This document shows, in pieces, positions 33,445 through 44,130 of a stretch of 64,000 nt of DNA. The DNA lies in assembly GCF_900105055.1 (NCBI RefSeq), contig NZ_FNTA01000002.1, forward strand, positions 310,001 through 374,000, given 5' to 3'. A program made the position numbers and the translations under genes. Positions within the stretch are counted from its first letter, which is position 1, and the number at the start of each line of letters is the position of its first letter. The notes under the pieces were generated by a model. That model saw only the letters and a list, made by a program, of their open reading frames with translations. It was not told the origin of the DNA and did not search any database. The stretch is from Amycolatopsis lurida (lineage in GTDB: Bacteria; Actinomycetota; Actinomycetes; Mycobacteriales; Pseudonocardiaceae).

Positions 33445-35151
33445 GTGGCCGCACCGGCCGGGCATCTCCGCCCGGGACGCTATCTCGCCTTCTTCGCCCT
33501 GATCGTGGTGGCGCTGTACGCCCTGGTGTTCTTCACCGGTAGCGGCAAGCCGACGCCGAAGCTCGGCATCGATCTGCAAGGCGGCACGAGGGTCACCCTG
33601 ACCGCCCGAAACCCCGACGGCGGCGACCCTCCGCGAGAGTCCCTCGAACAGGCCCGCTCGATCATCGAGCGCCGGGTCAACGGTATCGGCGTCAGCGGCA
33701 CCGAGGTCGTCCTCGACGGCAGCAACGTCGTCATCACCGTCCCCGGCGAGCAGGGCGACCAGGCCAAGAACCTGGGCAAGACCGCGAAGCTGGGCTTCCG
33801 GAAGGTCGTGACGTCGCAGCCGGTGACCCCGGTTCAGCAGCCGTCGACCCCGCCCGCTTCGGGCGCGCCGTCATCGGCACCGTCGGCGCCCCCGGCCTCG
33901 CCGGGCGCGAGCGCCCCGCCGAGCAGCCCGGCCAACGGTGGCGGTGGCGCCGCCGGCGCGCCGCAGCAGCAGCCGGGCGAGAATTCCGACGAGAAGACCA
34001 AGAGGGAGATCGAGGAGGCCCGGAACCTCCGGCAGAACCCCGATCTGCTGTCGACGGACCAGGCGAAGCAGGCTGCGGCGGCCGAAAAGGCCTTCGCCGC
34101 GCTCAACTGCGACCCCAAGATCGCGGACCCGCTGGTCGGCAACGACCTCACCGACAAGCCGCTGGTCGCCTGCGGTGACAAGAACACCATGAAGTACCTG
34201 CTGGAGCCGGAGTTCCTGCCCGGAACGGAAATCTCCGACGCCTCCTCGATCTACGACACCCAGAACTCCCAGTGGGTCGTCAACCTGAACTTCAAGGGTG
34301 AGGGTTCCCGGATCTGGGGCGACTTCACTTCGAAGAACGTCCAGAAGCAGGCCGCGTTCGTCCTCGACACGCAGGTTGTCTCCGCGCCGACCATCCAGGC
34401 GGCGATCCTCGGCGGCCAGACGCAGATCACCGGCCGGTTCAGCCAGACCGAGGCGAAGGACCTGGCGGATGTGCTGAAGTACGGTTCGCTGCCGCTGTCG
34501 TTCGAGTCCTCGGACGCGACGACGGTGTCCGCGACGCTGGGTCTCGCGTCGCTGCAGGCGGGCCTGATCGCCGGCGGTATCGGCCTGCTGGCCGTGTTCA
34601 TCTACTGCATGTTCTACTACCGGCTGCTCGGCCTGCTGACGATCCTGTCGCTCGGCCTGTCGTTCGCGATCGTGTACGGGGTCCTGGTGCTTCTGGGGCG
34701 GTGGATCGGCTACACCCTCGACCTCGCGGGTGTGGCGGGCCTGATCATCGCGATCGGTATCACCGCGGACTCGTTCGTCATCTACTTCGAACGGCTGAAG
34801 GACGAAATCCGCGAGGGCAGGACGTTCCGGTCCGCGGTCCCGCGTGGCTGGTCCCGAGCCCAGCGCACGATTCTCGCGGCCGACGCGGTCAGCTTCCTCG
34901 CCGCGGCGATCCTCTACCTGCTGGCCGTCGGTGACGTGAAGGGCTTCGCGTTCACCCTCGGCATGTCGACGGTCCTCGACCTCGTGGTCGTCTACCTCGT
35001 CACGCATCCCCTGGTCGCGATGGTGTCCAGGTCCAAGTCGAAGTTCCTGTCCAACCCCAAGAACCTCGGCCTCGGTGCCGTGCAGGAAGTGGGTTCGGAC
35101 CGCAAGGCCGCTCGCGCCGTTCCCGGCCGTACGAACGTGAAGGAGGCGTGA
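33445..35151 (+). CDS. secD: Protein translocase subunit SecD
   Basis: A 568-residue membrane protein using proton flow to help release exported proteins. The first helix (YLAFFALIVVALYALVFFTG) is followed by KLGIDLQGGTRVTLTAR and the periplasmic P1 domain, into which a Pro/Ala/Ser/Gly-rich insert of about 70 residues (around 130-200) is placed. Five C-terminal helices include GIGLLAVFIYCMFYYRLLG and IIAIGITADSFVIYFERLKD. GTG 33445 with GAGGAG upstream is preferred; an in-frame GTG at 33385 has no ribosome site. Confidence 0.94.
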   Translation: MAAPAGHLRPGRYLAFFALIVVALYALVFFTGSGKPTPKLGIDLQGGTRVTLTARNPDGGDPPRESLEQARSIIERRVNGIGVSGTEVVLDGSNVVITVPGEQGDQAKNLGKTAKLGFRKVVTSQPVTPVQQPSTPPASGAPSSAPSAPPASPGASAPPSSPANGGGGAAGAPQQQPGENSDEKTKREIEEARNLRQNPDLLSTDQAKQAAAAEKAFAALNCDPKIADPLVGNDLTDKPLVACGDKNTMKYLLEPEFLPGTEISDASSIYDTQNSQWVVNLNFKGEGSRIWGDFTSKNVQKQAAFVLDTQVVSAPTIQAAILGGQTQITGRFSQTEAKDLADVLKYGSLPLSFESSDATTVSATLGLASLQAGLIAGGIGLLAVFIYCMFYYRLLGLLTILSLGLSFAIVYGVLVLLGRWIGYTLDLAGVAGLIIAIGITADSFVIYFERLKDEIREGRTFRSAVPRGWSRAQRTILAADAVSFLAAAILYLLAVGDVKGFAFTLGMSTVLDLVVVYLVTHPLVAMVSRSKSKFLSNPKNLGLGAVQEVGSDRKAARAVPGRTNVKEA

Positions 35152-35153
35152 CC

Positions 35154-36350
35154 GTGGTCGACGAGAAGAGCACCACCGAGAACAAGCACGAGAGCGTCTT
35201 CCGCCGCATGTACGTGGGCACCGGCGTGTTCGACGTCGTCGGGGTCCGCAAGCGCTGGTACCTCTTCTTCGGAGCGCTGGTGCTGGTGTGCATCGCCTCG
35301 ATGGGGGTCAAGGGCTTCAACTTCGGCATCGACTTCGAAGGCGGCACCCAGATCCAGCTGCCCGCCAACGGCAAGAGCGGGCAGATCACCGAAGAGCGGG
35401 CCAAGGAGGTCTTCGCCGACGCCCTGGGCAAGCCCGCGGACGAGGCGCAGAAGGTCGGCTCCGGTGCCTCGTCGACCATCCAGCTCCGCTCGGACACCCT
35501 GGACGCGGCCGAGGTCGCCAAGGTGAAGCAGGCCCTGTTCCAGGAATTGGGCCCGATCGGGTCCAACGGGCAGCCGAGCGTCCAGGCGATCAGTGACAGC
35601 GCGGTGAGCGCGTCCTGGGGCGGTGAGATCTCCCGGCAGGCTCTGATCGCGCTCGGGGTGTTCCTGCTGGCGGTCACGTTGTTCCTGGCGTTGTACTTCG
35701 ACCCGCGAATGGCGGCCGCGGCACTGGTCACCCTGCTGAACGACATCGTGGTGACGGCGGGCGTCTACTCGCTGATCGGCTTCGAGGTCACGCCGGCGAC
35801 GGTGATCGGTCTGCTGACGATCCTCGGGTTCTCGCTGTACGACACGGTGGTGGTGTTCGACAAGGTCCGCGAGAACACGCGCGGCCTGCTCGGGCTCACC
35901 CGCCGGACCTTCGGCGAGGCGGCCAACCTGGCGTTGAACCAGACGCTGATGCGGTCGTTCAACACGTCGTTGATCGCCGCCCTGCCGATCCTCGGGCTGC
36001 TGGTGATCGGGTACCTCCTGCTCGGTTCCGGCACCCTGCAGGAACTCGCGCTGGTGCAGCTCACCGGCACCGTCGTCGGTGTGCTGTCGTCGGTCGCGCT
36101 GGCGACTCCGCTGCTGGTCGACTTCAAGATGCGTGACCCGAAGTTCCGCCAGCAGGCCGATCGGGTCGCTTCGCGGCGCGCGAACCAGGCCCGCAAGGCC
36201 GCCGAGCGCGACGACGACTTCGACCCGAACGACGAGGACGCCTTGGCCGCCGAACTCCGCAAGGAGAAGGCGTACGCCGCCGCGGCGAGCGTTCCCGCCC
36301 GGAACCAGAAGGCCCACAAGGGCCGTCCGTCGGGCAAGCGCAAGAGGTAG
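35154..36350 (+). CDS. secF: Protein translocase subunit SecF
   Basis: A 398-residue partner of SecD, with six helices. KGFNFGIDFEGGTQIQLPA marks the start of the periplasmic domain, and TILGFSLYDTVVVFDKVREN the functional helix region. The GTG at 35154 sits seven bases after AGGAGG (35141-35146); a GTG at 35148 overlapping the secD stop is too close to that site. The C-terminus is long and basic. Confidence 0.95.
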   Translation: MVDEKSTTENKHESVFRRMYVGTGVFDVVGVRKRWYLFFGALVLVCIASMGVKGFNFGIDFEGGTQIQLPANGKSGQITEERAKEVFADALGKPADEAQKVGSGASSTIQLRSDTLDAAEVAKVKQALFQELGPIGSNGQPSVQAISDSAVSASWGGEISRQALIALGVFLLAVTLFLALYFDPRMAAAALVTLLNDIVVTAGVYSLIGFEVTPATVIGLLTILGFSLYDTVVVFDKVRENTRGLLGLTRRTFGEAANLALNQTLMRSFNTSLIAALPILGLLVIGYLLLGSGTLQELALVQLTGTVVGVLSSVALATPLLVDFKMRDPKFRQQADRVASRRANQARKAAERDDDFDPNDEDALAAELRKEKAYAAAASVPARNQKAHKGRPSGKRKR

Positions 36351-36366
36351 TCGAGTTCAAACCCCC

Positions 36367-36411
36367 GGAAAGGTCCTCTCCTTGCGAACTCCGTGAGGGA
36401 AGGACCTTTCC
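36367..36411 (+). terminator. Hairpin between secF and apt
   Basis: GGAAAGGTCCT (36367-36377) pairs with AGGACCTTTCC (36401-36411). The arm resembles the AAGG-type palindromes elsewhere but is a weaker match to the family. Confidence 0.65.
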
Positions 36412-36436
36412 TGGTGTTCAGGAGAGCAGGAAGCAC

Positions 36437-36955
36437 ATGGAGCTGGACAAGGCACTCGACCTGATCGCCGACGTGCCGGACTTCCCGGAACCCGGCGTGC
36501 TGTTCCGGGACTTGAGCCCGTTGTTCGCTGACGCGGCGGGCTTCAAGGCCGTGACCGACGCACTGGCCGCCACCGTCGATCCCGACGTGGACCTGCTGGC
36601 GGGCGTGGAGGCACGCGGATTCCTGCTGGCCGCCGCGGTCGGCTACGCCCGTGGCCTCGGTGTCGCGCTGATCCGCAAGCCGGGCAAACTGCCCCGCGTC
36701 GCGGGCAGGGTCGGTTACACGCTGGAGTACGGCACCGCGACCGTCGAACTCCCCGAAGGTGTCGTCGAGCCCGGCCAGCGTGTCGCGGTCCTGGACGACG
36801 TGCTCGCGACCGGTGGCACGGTCGCGGCGACCTGCAAACTGCTGGAAGACGCGAAGGCGCAGGTCACCGGCGTTTCGGTGGTGATGGAACTCGGCGCGCT
36901 CGGTGGTCGTTCCGTGCTTGAAGGGCGCCGTGTGGAGGCCCTCCGGGTGTGTTGA
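36437..36955 (+). CDS. apt: Adenine phosphoribosyltransferase
   Basis: A 172-residue purine-salvage enzyme making AMP from adenine and PRPP. The PRPP motif is VAVLDDVLATGGTV, and DFPEPGVLFRDLSPLF and VEARGFLLAAAV are typical of Apt. It lies between secF and relA as in most actinomycetes. Confidence 0.95.
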   Translation: MELDKALDLIADVPDFPEPGVLFRDLSPLFADAAGFKAVTDALAATVDPDVDLLAGVEARGFLLAAAVGYARGLGVALIRKPGKLPRVAGRVGYTLEYGTATVELPEGVVEPGQRVAVLDDVLATGGTVAATCKLLEDAKAQVTGVSVVMELGALGGRSVLEGRRVEALRVC

Positions 36956-37033
36956 CCGGGCGTACCAAGTGAGCCGCGAGGGGGAGCGGTTACCCTTGAT
37001 GTCCGAAGGCCGCACGAAGCGCAGGAGGTGCGG

Positions 37034-39364
37034 GTGAGCCAAGAGCTCGATGCCGCGGTGTCCTCGAAGGACGGCACCGAGCAGAACGGTGCGGCGCGAC
37101 AGGGGGCAGCGCCGACGCCGTCCGCGACACGCCGTGTGCGTGCCCGCCTCGCCCGCCGGATCACCGCGCAGCGCGCCGCGCCGGTCAAGCAGGTTCTCGA
37201 ACCGCTCGCCGTCATTCACCGCGAGCTGCATCCCAACGCGGATCTCGCGCAGCTCCAGCGCGCCTACGACGTCGCCGAAGAACTCCACCGGGAGCAGCGG
37301 CGCAAGTCCGGCGACCCGTACATCACACATCCGCTCGCGGTCGCGACCATCCTCGCCGAACTCGGCATGGACACCACGACGCTGGTGGCGGCGCTGCTGC
37401 ACGACACCGTCGAAGACACCGGCTACTCGCTGGAGAGCCTGAAGGCCGACTTCGGCGAGAAGGTCGGCGAGCTCGTCGACGGCGTCACCAAACTGGACAA
37501 GGTCAAGCTCGGCACGGCCGCCGAGGCCGAGACCATCCGCAAGATGGTCATCGCGATGGCGCGCGACCCGCGCGTGCTGGTCATCAAGCTCGCCGACCGG
37601 TTGCACAACATGCGCACGATGCGCTTTCTGCCGCCGGAGAAGCAGGCCAGGAAGGCCCGCGAGACCCTGGAGGTCCTCGCCCCGCTGGCGCACCGGCTCG
37701 GCATGGCGACGGTCAAATGGGAGCTGGAGGACTTGGCCTTCGCCATCCTGCAGCCGAAGAAGTACGACGAGATCGTCCGCCTGGTCGCCGATCGCGCGCC
37801 TTCGCGCGACACGTACCTGCGCTCGGTGATCACCGAGCTGACCGGCAACCTCGAAGGCTCGCGGATCACCGCCAAGGTCGAGGGCAGGCCGAAGCACTAC
37901 TACTCGATCCACCAGAAGATGATCGTCCGCGGCCGCGACCTCGACGACATCCACGATCTGGTGGGCGTGCGGATCCTGGTCGAGGATGTCCGAGACTGCT
38001 ACGCCGCGATGGGCGTCGTCCACGCGCTGTGGCAGCCGGTCCCCGGCCGGTTCAAGGACTACATCGCGCAGCCTCGTTTCGGTGTGTACCAGTCGTTGCA
38101 CACCACCGTGATCGGGCCGGACGGCAAACCGCTGGAAGTCCAGATCCGGACCTACGAGATGCACCGCACCGCCGAATACGGCATCGCCGCGCACTGGCGG
38201 TACAAGGAGACCAAGGGCACCCACAACGGGAACGCCGTGGACGTCGACGAGATGGCGTGGATGCGCCAGCTCCTCGACTGGCAGCGTGAAGCGGCGGACC
38301 CGGGAGACTTCCTCGAGTCACTGCGCTACGAACTCGCTTCGCGCGAGATCTTCGTGTTCACGCCCAAGGGTGACGTGATCACGCTGCCGGTCGATTCGAC
38401 GCCGGTCGACTTCGCCTACGCCGTGCACACCGAGGTCGGGCATCGCTGCATCGGCGCCCGCGTCAACGGCAGGCTCGTCGCGCTCGAGCGCAAGCTGGAG
38501 AACGGCGAGGTCATCGAGATCTTCACCTCGAAGGCCGAGACGGCCGGGCCGAGCCGCGACTGGCTGCAGTTCGCCGGTTCGCCGAAGGCCCGCGCGAAGA
38601 TCCGGCAGTGGTTCGCCAAGGAACGCCGCGACGAGGCGATCGAAGGCGGCAAGGAGGCCATCACCAAGGAGGTCCGCAAGGTCGGCCTCCCGATCCAGCG
38701 GCTGGTCTCCGCCGAGTCGATGGGCGCGGTCGCCACCGAACTGCGGCATCCCGACATCAGTTCGCTGTACGCGGCCGTCGGTGAGGGCCACACCAGCGCG
38801 AAGCACGTCGTACAGCGGCTGGTCGCGCTCATCGGCGGGGTCGACGAGGCGGAAGAAGAGCTCGCCGAGCGCGCGACACCGTCCACGGTCACTCGCCGGC
38901 GCGGCTCGAACGACGTCGGTGTCGTGGTGAAGGGCGCCAGCGACATCTGGGCCAAGCTCGCCCGCTGCTGCACGCCGGTGCCCGGCGACGAGATCCTCGG
39001 TTTCGTCACGCGAGGCGGCGGCGTCAGCGTGCACCGGACCGACTGCACCAACGCCGACGACCTGCGGGCCCAGCCCGAACGGCTGGTCGAGGTCGAATGG
39101 GCGCCGTCGGCGTCCTCGGTGTTCCTCGTCGCGATCCAGGTCGAAGCGCTGGACCGGCATCGTCTGCTCTCGGACGTCACGAAGGTGCTCGCGGACGAGA
39201 AGGTCAACATCCTGTCCGCGTCGGTCACGACGTCGCGCGACAGGGTGGCGGTCAGCCGGTTCTCGTTCGAGATGGGCGACCCGAAGCACCTCGGACACGT
39301 GCTGAAGGTGGTCCGTGGTGTGGAGGGCGTTTACGACGTCTATCGGGTGACCTCGGCGTCCTAG
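37034..39364 (+). CDS. relA: Bifunctional (p)ppGpp synthetase/hydrolase, RelA/SpoT type
   Basis: A 776-residue Rel enzyme. The HD hydrolase domain has [24 protein letters not shown] and [12 protein letters not shown]. The synthetase domain has [13 protein letters not shown] and [20 protein letters not shown], followed by TGS ([20 protein letters not shown]), a helical region, and ACT ([10 protein letters not shown] upstream, [15 protein letters not shown]). Both HD residues and synthetase residues look intact. GTG 37034 is five bases after AGGAGG. The stop shares CTAG with the stop of the convergent protease gene. Confidence 0.97.
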   Translation: MSQELDAAVSSKDGTEQNGAARQGAAPTPSATRRVRARLARRITAQRAAPVKQVLEPLAVIHRELHPNADLAQLQRAYDVAEELHREQRRKSGDPYITHPLAVATILAELGMDTTTLVAALLHDTVEDTGYSLESLKADFGEKVGELVDGVTKLDKVKLGTAAEAETIRKMVIAMARDPRVLVIKLADRLHNMRTMRFLPPEKQARKARETLEVLAPLAHRLGMATVKWELEDLAFAILQPKKYDEIVRLVADRAPSRDTYLRSVITELTGNLEGSRITAKVEGRPKHYYSIHQKMIVRGRDLDDIHDLVGVRILVEDVRDCYAAMGVVHALWQPVPGRFKDYIAQPRFGVYQSLHTTVIGPDGKPLEVQIRTYEMHRTAEYGIAAHWRYKETKGTHNGNAVDVDEMAWMRQLLDWQREAADPGDFLESLRYELASREIFVFTPKGDVITLPVDSTPVDFAYAVHTEVGHRCIGARVNGRLVALERKLENGEVIEIFTSKAETAGPSRDWLQFAGSPKARAKIRQWFAKERRDEAIEGGKEAITKEVRKVGLPIQRLVSAESMGAVATELRHPDISSLYAAVGEGHTSAKHVVQRLVALIGGVDEAEEELAERATPSTVTRRRGSNDVGVVVKGASDIWAKLARCCTPVPGDEILGFVTRGGGVSVHRTDCTNADDLRAQPERLVEVEWAPSASSVFLVAIQVEALDRHRLLSDVTKVLADEKVNILSASVTTSRDRVAVSRFSFEMGDPKHLGHVLKVVRGVEGVYDVYRVTSAS

Positions 39365-41214
39365 CCGGTTCCGCGGACGAAGGCCCACGCACTGCGGTTG
39401 AGGGTGTCCTCGATCCCGGTGAAGCCTTCGGCCGGGCTGATCCCCTCCTCGACCAGGTCGAGGTCCGGATCGTCGGCCGTGCCTCCGCGTCCGTCGGGGC
39501 CGACGGCGAATATCACCGCCGGATCACCGCCGGGGTCCATGATCCCGGGGACGGCGTTGGACAGGTCGGTGTGCCAGCTGCCCGACATGTGCCCGGCTTC
39601 GTGGCTGGTGATGTTGCCGACCGCACGGCCGACGAACGCGATCCTGTCGCCGCCGGTGCCGAGGTAGGTGTTGAGCGACCAGGCCGGTCCGGCGGGCGAG
39701 CTGATCTCGTCGAGCAGCACCAGTGCGGTCTCTTCCTTGCCGAAGTTGCCCGCGTCGATCGACTGCGCGATCCCGATGGTGTGGATGCCGGATTCGACCG
39801 TGGTGCCGCCGACGACGATCCGGCTCACGTTCGGCTGTCCCCAGGGATCCGCGTGATCCCGGCTGTTGAGGACGCGCAGGGCGAACCTCGGGTTCGTGCC
39901 TTTGGCGATGAGGTCGCGTTCGAGGTTCTCCTTGACGGCGGCGATGATCGCGTCGGTCAGCGCGCGTTCGTCTCCGGCGGTGAGACCCCAGCGCGGCAGA
40001 AAGGCCGAGAGCGGTGAGAGATCGCGGATACCGCCGCCGGTGCCGAAGATCGAGGTGTTGACCCTGGCGCCGTCGAAGTCCAGGAAGATCGTGTGGACGT
40101 TGCCGCGCGGCGCGGTTTCCGTGCCGGGACGGAACGCTTCGAGCTTGATGTCGTACGCGTTTTCGCCCGTCTCGACACCGAGCCGGTAGCGGCCTGCCTT
40201 CGGCGCCACGAAGTCCACGACGGCGTTGCCGCCGCCGGGCATCGGTGAGGCCGTCGAGAAGATCGCCGTGGCATCCTGCGAGGAGCCGAAGACCTCGCGC
40301 CCGGCGGGGTCGTACACCGCGAGCCGCGTCCCGCCCCCGGCCACCGACGCGCCGAGCACGTCTCCGGCTCGCAGGTCGACCGAGTAGTAGTCGAGGTCGC
40401 CACCGCTCTTGCCGCTCGTGATCGCCAGTTCGTACGGCCCCTCGGTCCCGGCGCCGCCGCCGGTGCCGGGCTTCGTGGGATCCGACGGCAGACCGAACGG
40501 GCCGGAGCCCACCACGAGGAAGAACTCGCGGCCGGGCGGGATGGTGAACGTGAGCGTCGAGTCGGTGGACCCGCCGACGTTGTTGTTGATCGCCCACAGA
40601 CCATTTCTGTCGTACAACGCGAGAAGCGTGTCGAGATCGCCGGCCGGGGTCAGGGTCCGCGCGGAGAACGTCACCGGGGTGGCCCCCGCGCTCAAGCGGT
40701 AGAAGTCGAAGTCGCCCGTGCCGTCACCCGCACGGCCGTAAGGCCCGTCGCCGATGGTGCCGCTCGTGCGGATTGCCCGGCGCTCGGCGCCGACGCCGGT
40801 TTCGGTCGCGAGACCGAAGGCGTCATCGGGCTCGGCGGCCGGGGGAACGGTGGGAACCGAGGAGTCCGGTTTCAGATTGCCGGTCAGGCGGGCCTTGGAG
40901 TTTTCGCCGCGCCGGGTGCCGAAGCCGGTGATGTGCTCGGCGTCGGCGGGGGAATCGTTGGCGCCGGATTTCCCTGTCGGTTCCTTTTCCTTGTAGGGCA
41001 AGGGGTTCTGGGGCACAGCTCGGCCTCGTGCCGTACTTTTCGCCGCCCGGTCTCGAAGCACGGCCGCCCAGTCCGTCGTCGCCGGACGGTGGGGGAACAT
41101 CAGCAGGGGATCGGGCTGGATCCGCGCGGGCGCCGCCGTGGCCGTGGACGGCCCGCTCAGCAGGGCGGAGGTGAGCATAGCGATCGTGAGAAGTCCGAGC
41201 GCGCGTTTCGCCAT
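39361..41214 (-). CDS. Secreted zinc metalloprotease-like protein
   Basis: A 617-residue exported protein. A signal peptide covers about residues 1-28 ([16 protein letters not shown], cleavage near ATAAPA). Two beta-rich PPC-type segments follow ([19 protein letters not shown] and [19 protein letters not shown]). The C-terminal catalytic part has [11 protein letters not shown], a metzincin-like HExxHxxGxxH. It starts [20 protein letters not shown] and ends in an acidic [16 protein letters not shown] tail. Likely a secreted or surface protease of unknown substrate. Shares a CTAG stop overlap with relA. Confidence 0.85.
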   Translation of the reverse strand: MAKRALGLLTIAMLTSALLSGPSTATAAPARIQPDPLLMFPHRPATTDWAAVLRDRAAKSTARGRAVPQNPLPYKEKEPTGKSGANDSPADAEHITGFGTRRGENSKARLTGNLKPDSSVPTVPPAAEPDDAFGLATETGVGAERRAIRTSGTIGDGPYGRAGDGTGDFDFYRLSAGATPVTFSARTLTPAGDLDTLLALYDRNGLWAINNNVGGSTDSTLTFTIPPGREFFLVVGSGPFGLPSDPTKPGTGGGAGTEGPYELAITSGKSGGDLDYYSVDLRAGDVLGASVAGGGTRLAVYDPAGREVFGSSQDATAIFSTASPMPGGGNAVVDFVAPKAGRYRLGVETGENAYDIKLEAFRPGTETAPRGNVHTIFLDFDGARVNTSIFGTGGGIRDLSPLSAFLPRWGLTAGDERALTDAIIAAVKENLERDLIAKGTNPRFALRVLNSRDHADPWGQPNVSRIVVGGTTVESGIHTIGIAQSIDAGNFGKEETALVLLDEISSPAGPAWSLNTYLGTGGDRIAFVGRAVGNITSHEAGHMSGSWHTDLSNAVPGIMDPGGDPAVIFAVGPDGRGGTADDPDLDLVEEGISPAEGFTGIEDTLNRSAWAFVRGTG

Positions 41215-41548
41215 CGAGTTCCCCCTTGCTCGTTGGACGACCAGAAAACCACAGAGGGAACGCGCTGCAAGCCGCCTTTCGGAGGCTATGTCGCGGAGGC
41301 GGAGCTGGGCCGCGGCGCCTGCCAGGCGTAGAAGACCCGGACGGGTGCCGGGCGGCGAGTTCGTGCCGGAGGCGGGGTGTGGGGCCTCCGGCGAGGTAGA
41401 GCACGAGACCTGCCGGGTCGTCACCCACGCCGAGCAGCCACGAGGTGAGCCAGAGCACCGCGGTCGTCCCGGCGACGAGCCACAGCATCGGACCATCTTG
41501 CCCACATTCGGCTGGTTGCGGTGGAGGCACGCACTTAGGGTGCGGAAC
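41215..41548. other. Divergent promoter region, protease and crotonase genes
   Basis: No gene is supported in these 334 bp. TAGGGT at 41536-41541, seven bases before the crotonase ATG, suggests a -10 box and a leaderless mRNA. A short minus-strand frame from 41488 encodes one hydrophobic helix but runs into the protease gene in another frame. Confidence 0.5.
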
Positions 41549-42328
41549 ATGACTGACGGGTTCGAATTCACTCGCGACGGCGAAGTCGCGCGGCTGACGT
41601 TCACCAGGCCGGAGAAGATGAACGCGATCACCTACGGGATGTGGTCGGCGATCCCGGACGTGGTGGCGCGGGTGGAGGCGGATCCGGCGATCAAGGTCCT
41701 CGTGCTGACCGGCGCGGGCGCGCACTTTTCGGCGGGCGCGGACATCAGCGAGTTCCGGGAGCTGCGGTCCACCGCCGACGCGGCCGAGACCTACGACAAG
41801 GCCGTCGACGGGGCCGTGGCGGCGCTGACTTCCTCCCGGAAGCCGACGGTCGCGATGATCCAGGGGAACTGCATCGGCGGCGGATGCCAGATCTCGGTCG
41901 CGTGCGATTTCCGCTTCGCCGCGGAGGGCTCACGCTTCGGGATCACTCCGGCGAAGCTCGGGATCGTCTACCACTTCGACTCCACCCGGCAGCTGGTCTC
42001 ACTGGTCGGCCCCGCGAACGCGAAGTACTTCCTGCTCTCGGGTGAACTCGTCGACGCGCGGCGGGCGCGGGAGATCGGGTTGCTGAACGACGTCTTCCCG
42101 GCCGATGAGCTGGAGGCAGCGACCGCGAAGTTCGTCGACACGCTGGCTTCGCGTTCGCAGGCATCGGTGCGCGGGATGAACCGGATCATCGAGAAGATCG
42201 TGGCGGGACAGCGGGAATCCGATGCCGAGGTCGACGAGATCCGGCTCGGCGCCCTGCACGGCGAGGACTACGCCGAGGGGGTGGCCGCGTTCCTGGCGCG
42301 GCGGCCGCCGAAGTTCACCCACCGCTGA
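41549..42328 (+). CDS. Crotonase family protein, methylmalonyl-CoA decarboxylase-like
   Basis: A 259-residue enoyl-CoA hydratase/isomerase superfamily enzyme. The oxyanion hole regions are HFSAGADISEF and GNCIGGGCQIS. The two catalytic glutamates of hydratases are absent; instead GITPAKLGIVYHFDSTRQL resembles the decarboxylase ScpB/YgfG, including its tyrosine (LGVPY in E. coli, LGIVY here). The C-terminus EDYAEGVAAFLARRPPKF also matches that subgroup. A decarboxylase acting on a malonyl- or methylmalonyl-CoA is likely (inference). One base separates its stop from that of the convergent aminotransferase. Confidence 0.82.
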   Translation: MTDGFEFTRDGEVARLTFTRPEKMNAITYGMWSAIPDVVARVEADPAIKVLVLTGAGAHFSAGADISEFRELRSTADAAETYDKAVDGAVAALTSSRKPTVAMIQGNCIGGGCQISVACDFRFAAEGSRFGITPAKLGIVYHFDSTRQLVSLVGPANAKYFLLSGELVDARRAREIGLLNDVFPADELEAATAKFVDTLASRSQASVRGMNRIIEKIVAGQRESDAEVDEIRLGALHGEDYAEGVAAFLARRPPKFTHR

Positions 42329-42329
42329 G

Positions 42330-43115
42330 CTAGATCTCGTCCCAGGGATTGCTTTCGTACGCCTCGGTGAGGATCTGGCTCGTCTCCGGAGCGAACGGCA
42401 GCACGACGTCGTCGACCGACGCCACCGGCCAGCCGACCGACTCCGAATTGGTCAGGAAAACGGCGTCGTACCCGGGGAGATCGGCGGGGTGGACGTCGCG
42501 GATCTCCTGTGGGATCCCGTTGCGTTCGAGGCCGCGTCGCACCAGTTGCTGACTGATGCCATCGAGCACTGGCGCCTGCGGCCAGACCACCGTGCCGCCG
42601 TCGAGGAAACCGACGTTCCAGATCGACGCCTCGCTGATCCGGCCCTGGTGGTCGACGAACAGCGCGTCGTCGTATCCCGCCAGCTTCGCCTCGCGCGTGT
42701 GGTGGAGCAGGCCGAACGTACCGACGTGCTTGACCTCCGGGAGCACCCGTTCGTAGTGCACGGACCGCAGGCGCAACGGTGTCATCACGGGCTCCCGGGG
42801 CGGCCCGGTCCGGACGAGGACGTCCGGTGCCGCCGGTGCGCCGGGGTCGGACCAGTCCAGCGCCCGGGAGAAGATCAGCACTCGCACGGACAGCGCGTCC
42901 TCGCCCCGGATGGCCTGCCGTACGTACCCGCGCACCGCCTCGGTGTCGAGGTCGTGGGCGAACATGCGCCGCGTGCTCGTCGCGAGACGGCGGAGGTGGA
43001 CGTCCAGGCCGCGGACCTTGCCGTCGCGGACCTGCATCGCGGTGAAGTGGCCATAGCCGAACGCGCCCGCCAGGTCTTCCGACCGGGCGGGCGCGCCGTT
43101 GACTTCCAGCTTCAC
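42330..43115 (-). CDS. Class IV aminotransferase family protein
   Basis: A 261-residue PLP enzyme of the branched-chain aminotransferase/aminodeoxychorismate lyase fold. The PLP lysine is in PEVKHVGTFGLL, and DDALFVDHQGRISEASIWNV is the conserved strand with the phosphate-binding glutamate. The substrate cannot be told. It follows the cyclophilin gene by one base on the same strand and is probably co-transcribed with it. Confidence 0.85.
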   Translation of the reverse strand: MKLEVNGAPARSEDLAGAFGYGHFTAMQVRDGKVRGLDVHLRRLATSTRRMFAHDLDTEAVRGYVRQAIRGEDALSVRVLIFSRALDWSDPGAPAAPDVLVRTGPPREPVMTPLRLRSVHYERVLPEVKHVGTFGLLHHTREAKLAGYDDALFVDHQGRISEASIWNVGFLDGGTVVWPQAPVLDGISQQLVRRGLERNGIPQEIRDVHPADLPGYDAVFLTNSESVGWPVASVDDVVLPFAPETSQILTEAYESNPWDEI

Positions 43116-43116
43116 G

Positions 43117-43974
43117 TCAGGCGTTGACCGTGACGCCGGTGAACTTGACCTCGGTGTTGGGCGGGCCGGTGCCGTCGCCGTTGCCGGCCTGCGCGTTCGC
43201 GCCGGCCTTGGCGACCTTGTCGAGCACCTTCAGGCCTTCGTCGGAGATGCTGCCGAAGACCGAGTAGTCCGGGGACAGTTCGGCCTCGCCGTAGACCATG
43301 AAGAACTGGCTGCCACCGGAGTTCGGCTGCTGCGTCTTCGCCATCGCGAGGATGCCGCGGCCGTACTTGATCTCCTTGAACGCCTCGTCCGGCATCGTGT
43401 AGCCGGGGCCGCCCATGCCACTGGCCTCGGGGTCACCGCACTGCAGCATCTGCAGGCCGGTGGTGCCGAGCCGGTGGCACTTGGTGTCGTTGAAGTAGCC
43501 CTGCTGCGAAAGGCTGATGAAGCTCTGCACGGCGCACGGCGCGAGCGCCCGGTCGAGCGTCAGCGGGATGTCGCCCGCCGTGCTCTTCAGTACGACGTTC
43601 ACCGTGCCGTTCGAAGAGACGTCCTTGCCTTCCGGCTTGTTCACCTTCTTCGAAGCCGGCTTGCTGGCGTCGTCCTTGTAGTCACAGGCCACCGGGTTCG
43701 CCAGCGGCGTCGGCCGCTTCGGCATCGGAGCGCGCTCCGTGGGGATGGTGACCTCGGGGGTCGGAGGAGCCGAGCTCGGGGAAGCGTCGGAGGCGGCATC
43801 GTCACCACTGTTGCTGCTGACGATCCACCACACCGCGCCCGCCACGATGGCGACGACGCCGACGACCGCTACCGAGCCGACGATCCTGCGCCGCTTGGCC
43901 TGTTCGGCCCGTCGCACGATCTGTCGCTCGAGCTTGCGCTTCGCGGCTTCGCGGCGCTGCTGGTTGGTCGGCAC
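43117..43974 (-). CDS. ppiB: Membrane-anchored cyclophilin-type peptidyl-prolyl isomerase
   Basis: A 285-residue protein. A basic N-terminus with coiled-coil character (residues 5-30) is followed by a membrane helix (GSVAVVGVVAIVAGAVWWIV), a Ser/Pro/Thr linker, and a C-terminal cyclophilin domain with YGRGILAMAKTQQPNSGGSQ, FFMVYGEAELSPDYSVFG. It corresponds to mycobacterial Rv2582, also next to relA. It should fold proteins outside the membrane. Confidence 0.92.
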   Translation of the reverse strand: MPTNQQRREAAKRKLERQIVRRAEQAKRRRIVGSVAVVGVVAIVAGAVWWIVSSNSGDDAASDASPSSAPPTPEVTIPTERAPMPKRPTPLANPVACDYKDDASKPASKKVNKPEGKDVSSNGTVNVVLKSTAGDIPLTLDRALAPCAVQSFISLSQQGYFNDTKCHRLGTTGLQMLQCGDPEASGMGGPGYTMPDEAFKEIKYGRGILAMAKTQQPNSGGSQFFMVYGEAELSPDYSVFGSISDEGLKVLDKVAKAGANAQAGNGDGTGPPNTEVKFTGVTVNA

Positions 43975-44130
43975 CCGCCCTCCCGGTTTCCACTCGATGT
44001 CACACGTCTGAGGTAGCGGGAGTCTATTGGCACAGCCTGTGAGGCCCCCGTACAGGGGCCGCTAGGCTTACTTGATCGTGATCAGGGCCATCCTGTCACC
44101 TGTTCGGCGGAAGAATTGAGGAGGCGTTTC

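Noticed and set aside
41380..41488. Possible small membrane protein on the minus strand starting at 41488
   Set aside because: Only the first 30 residues look like a membrane helix; there is no stop before the frame runs into the protease gene in another frame.
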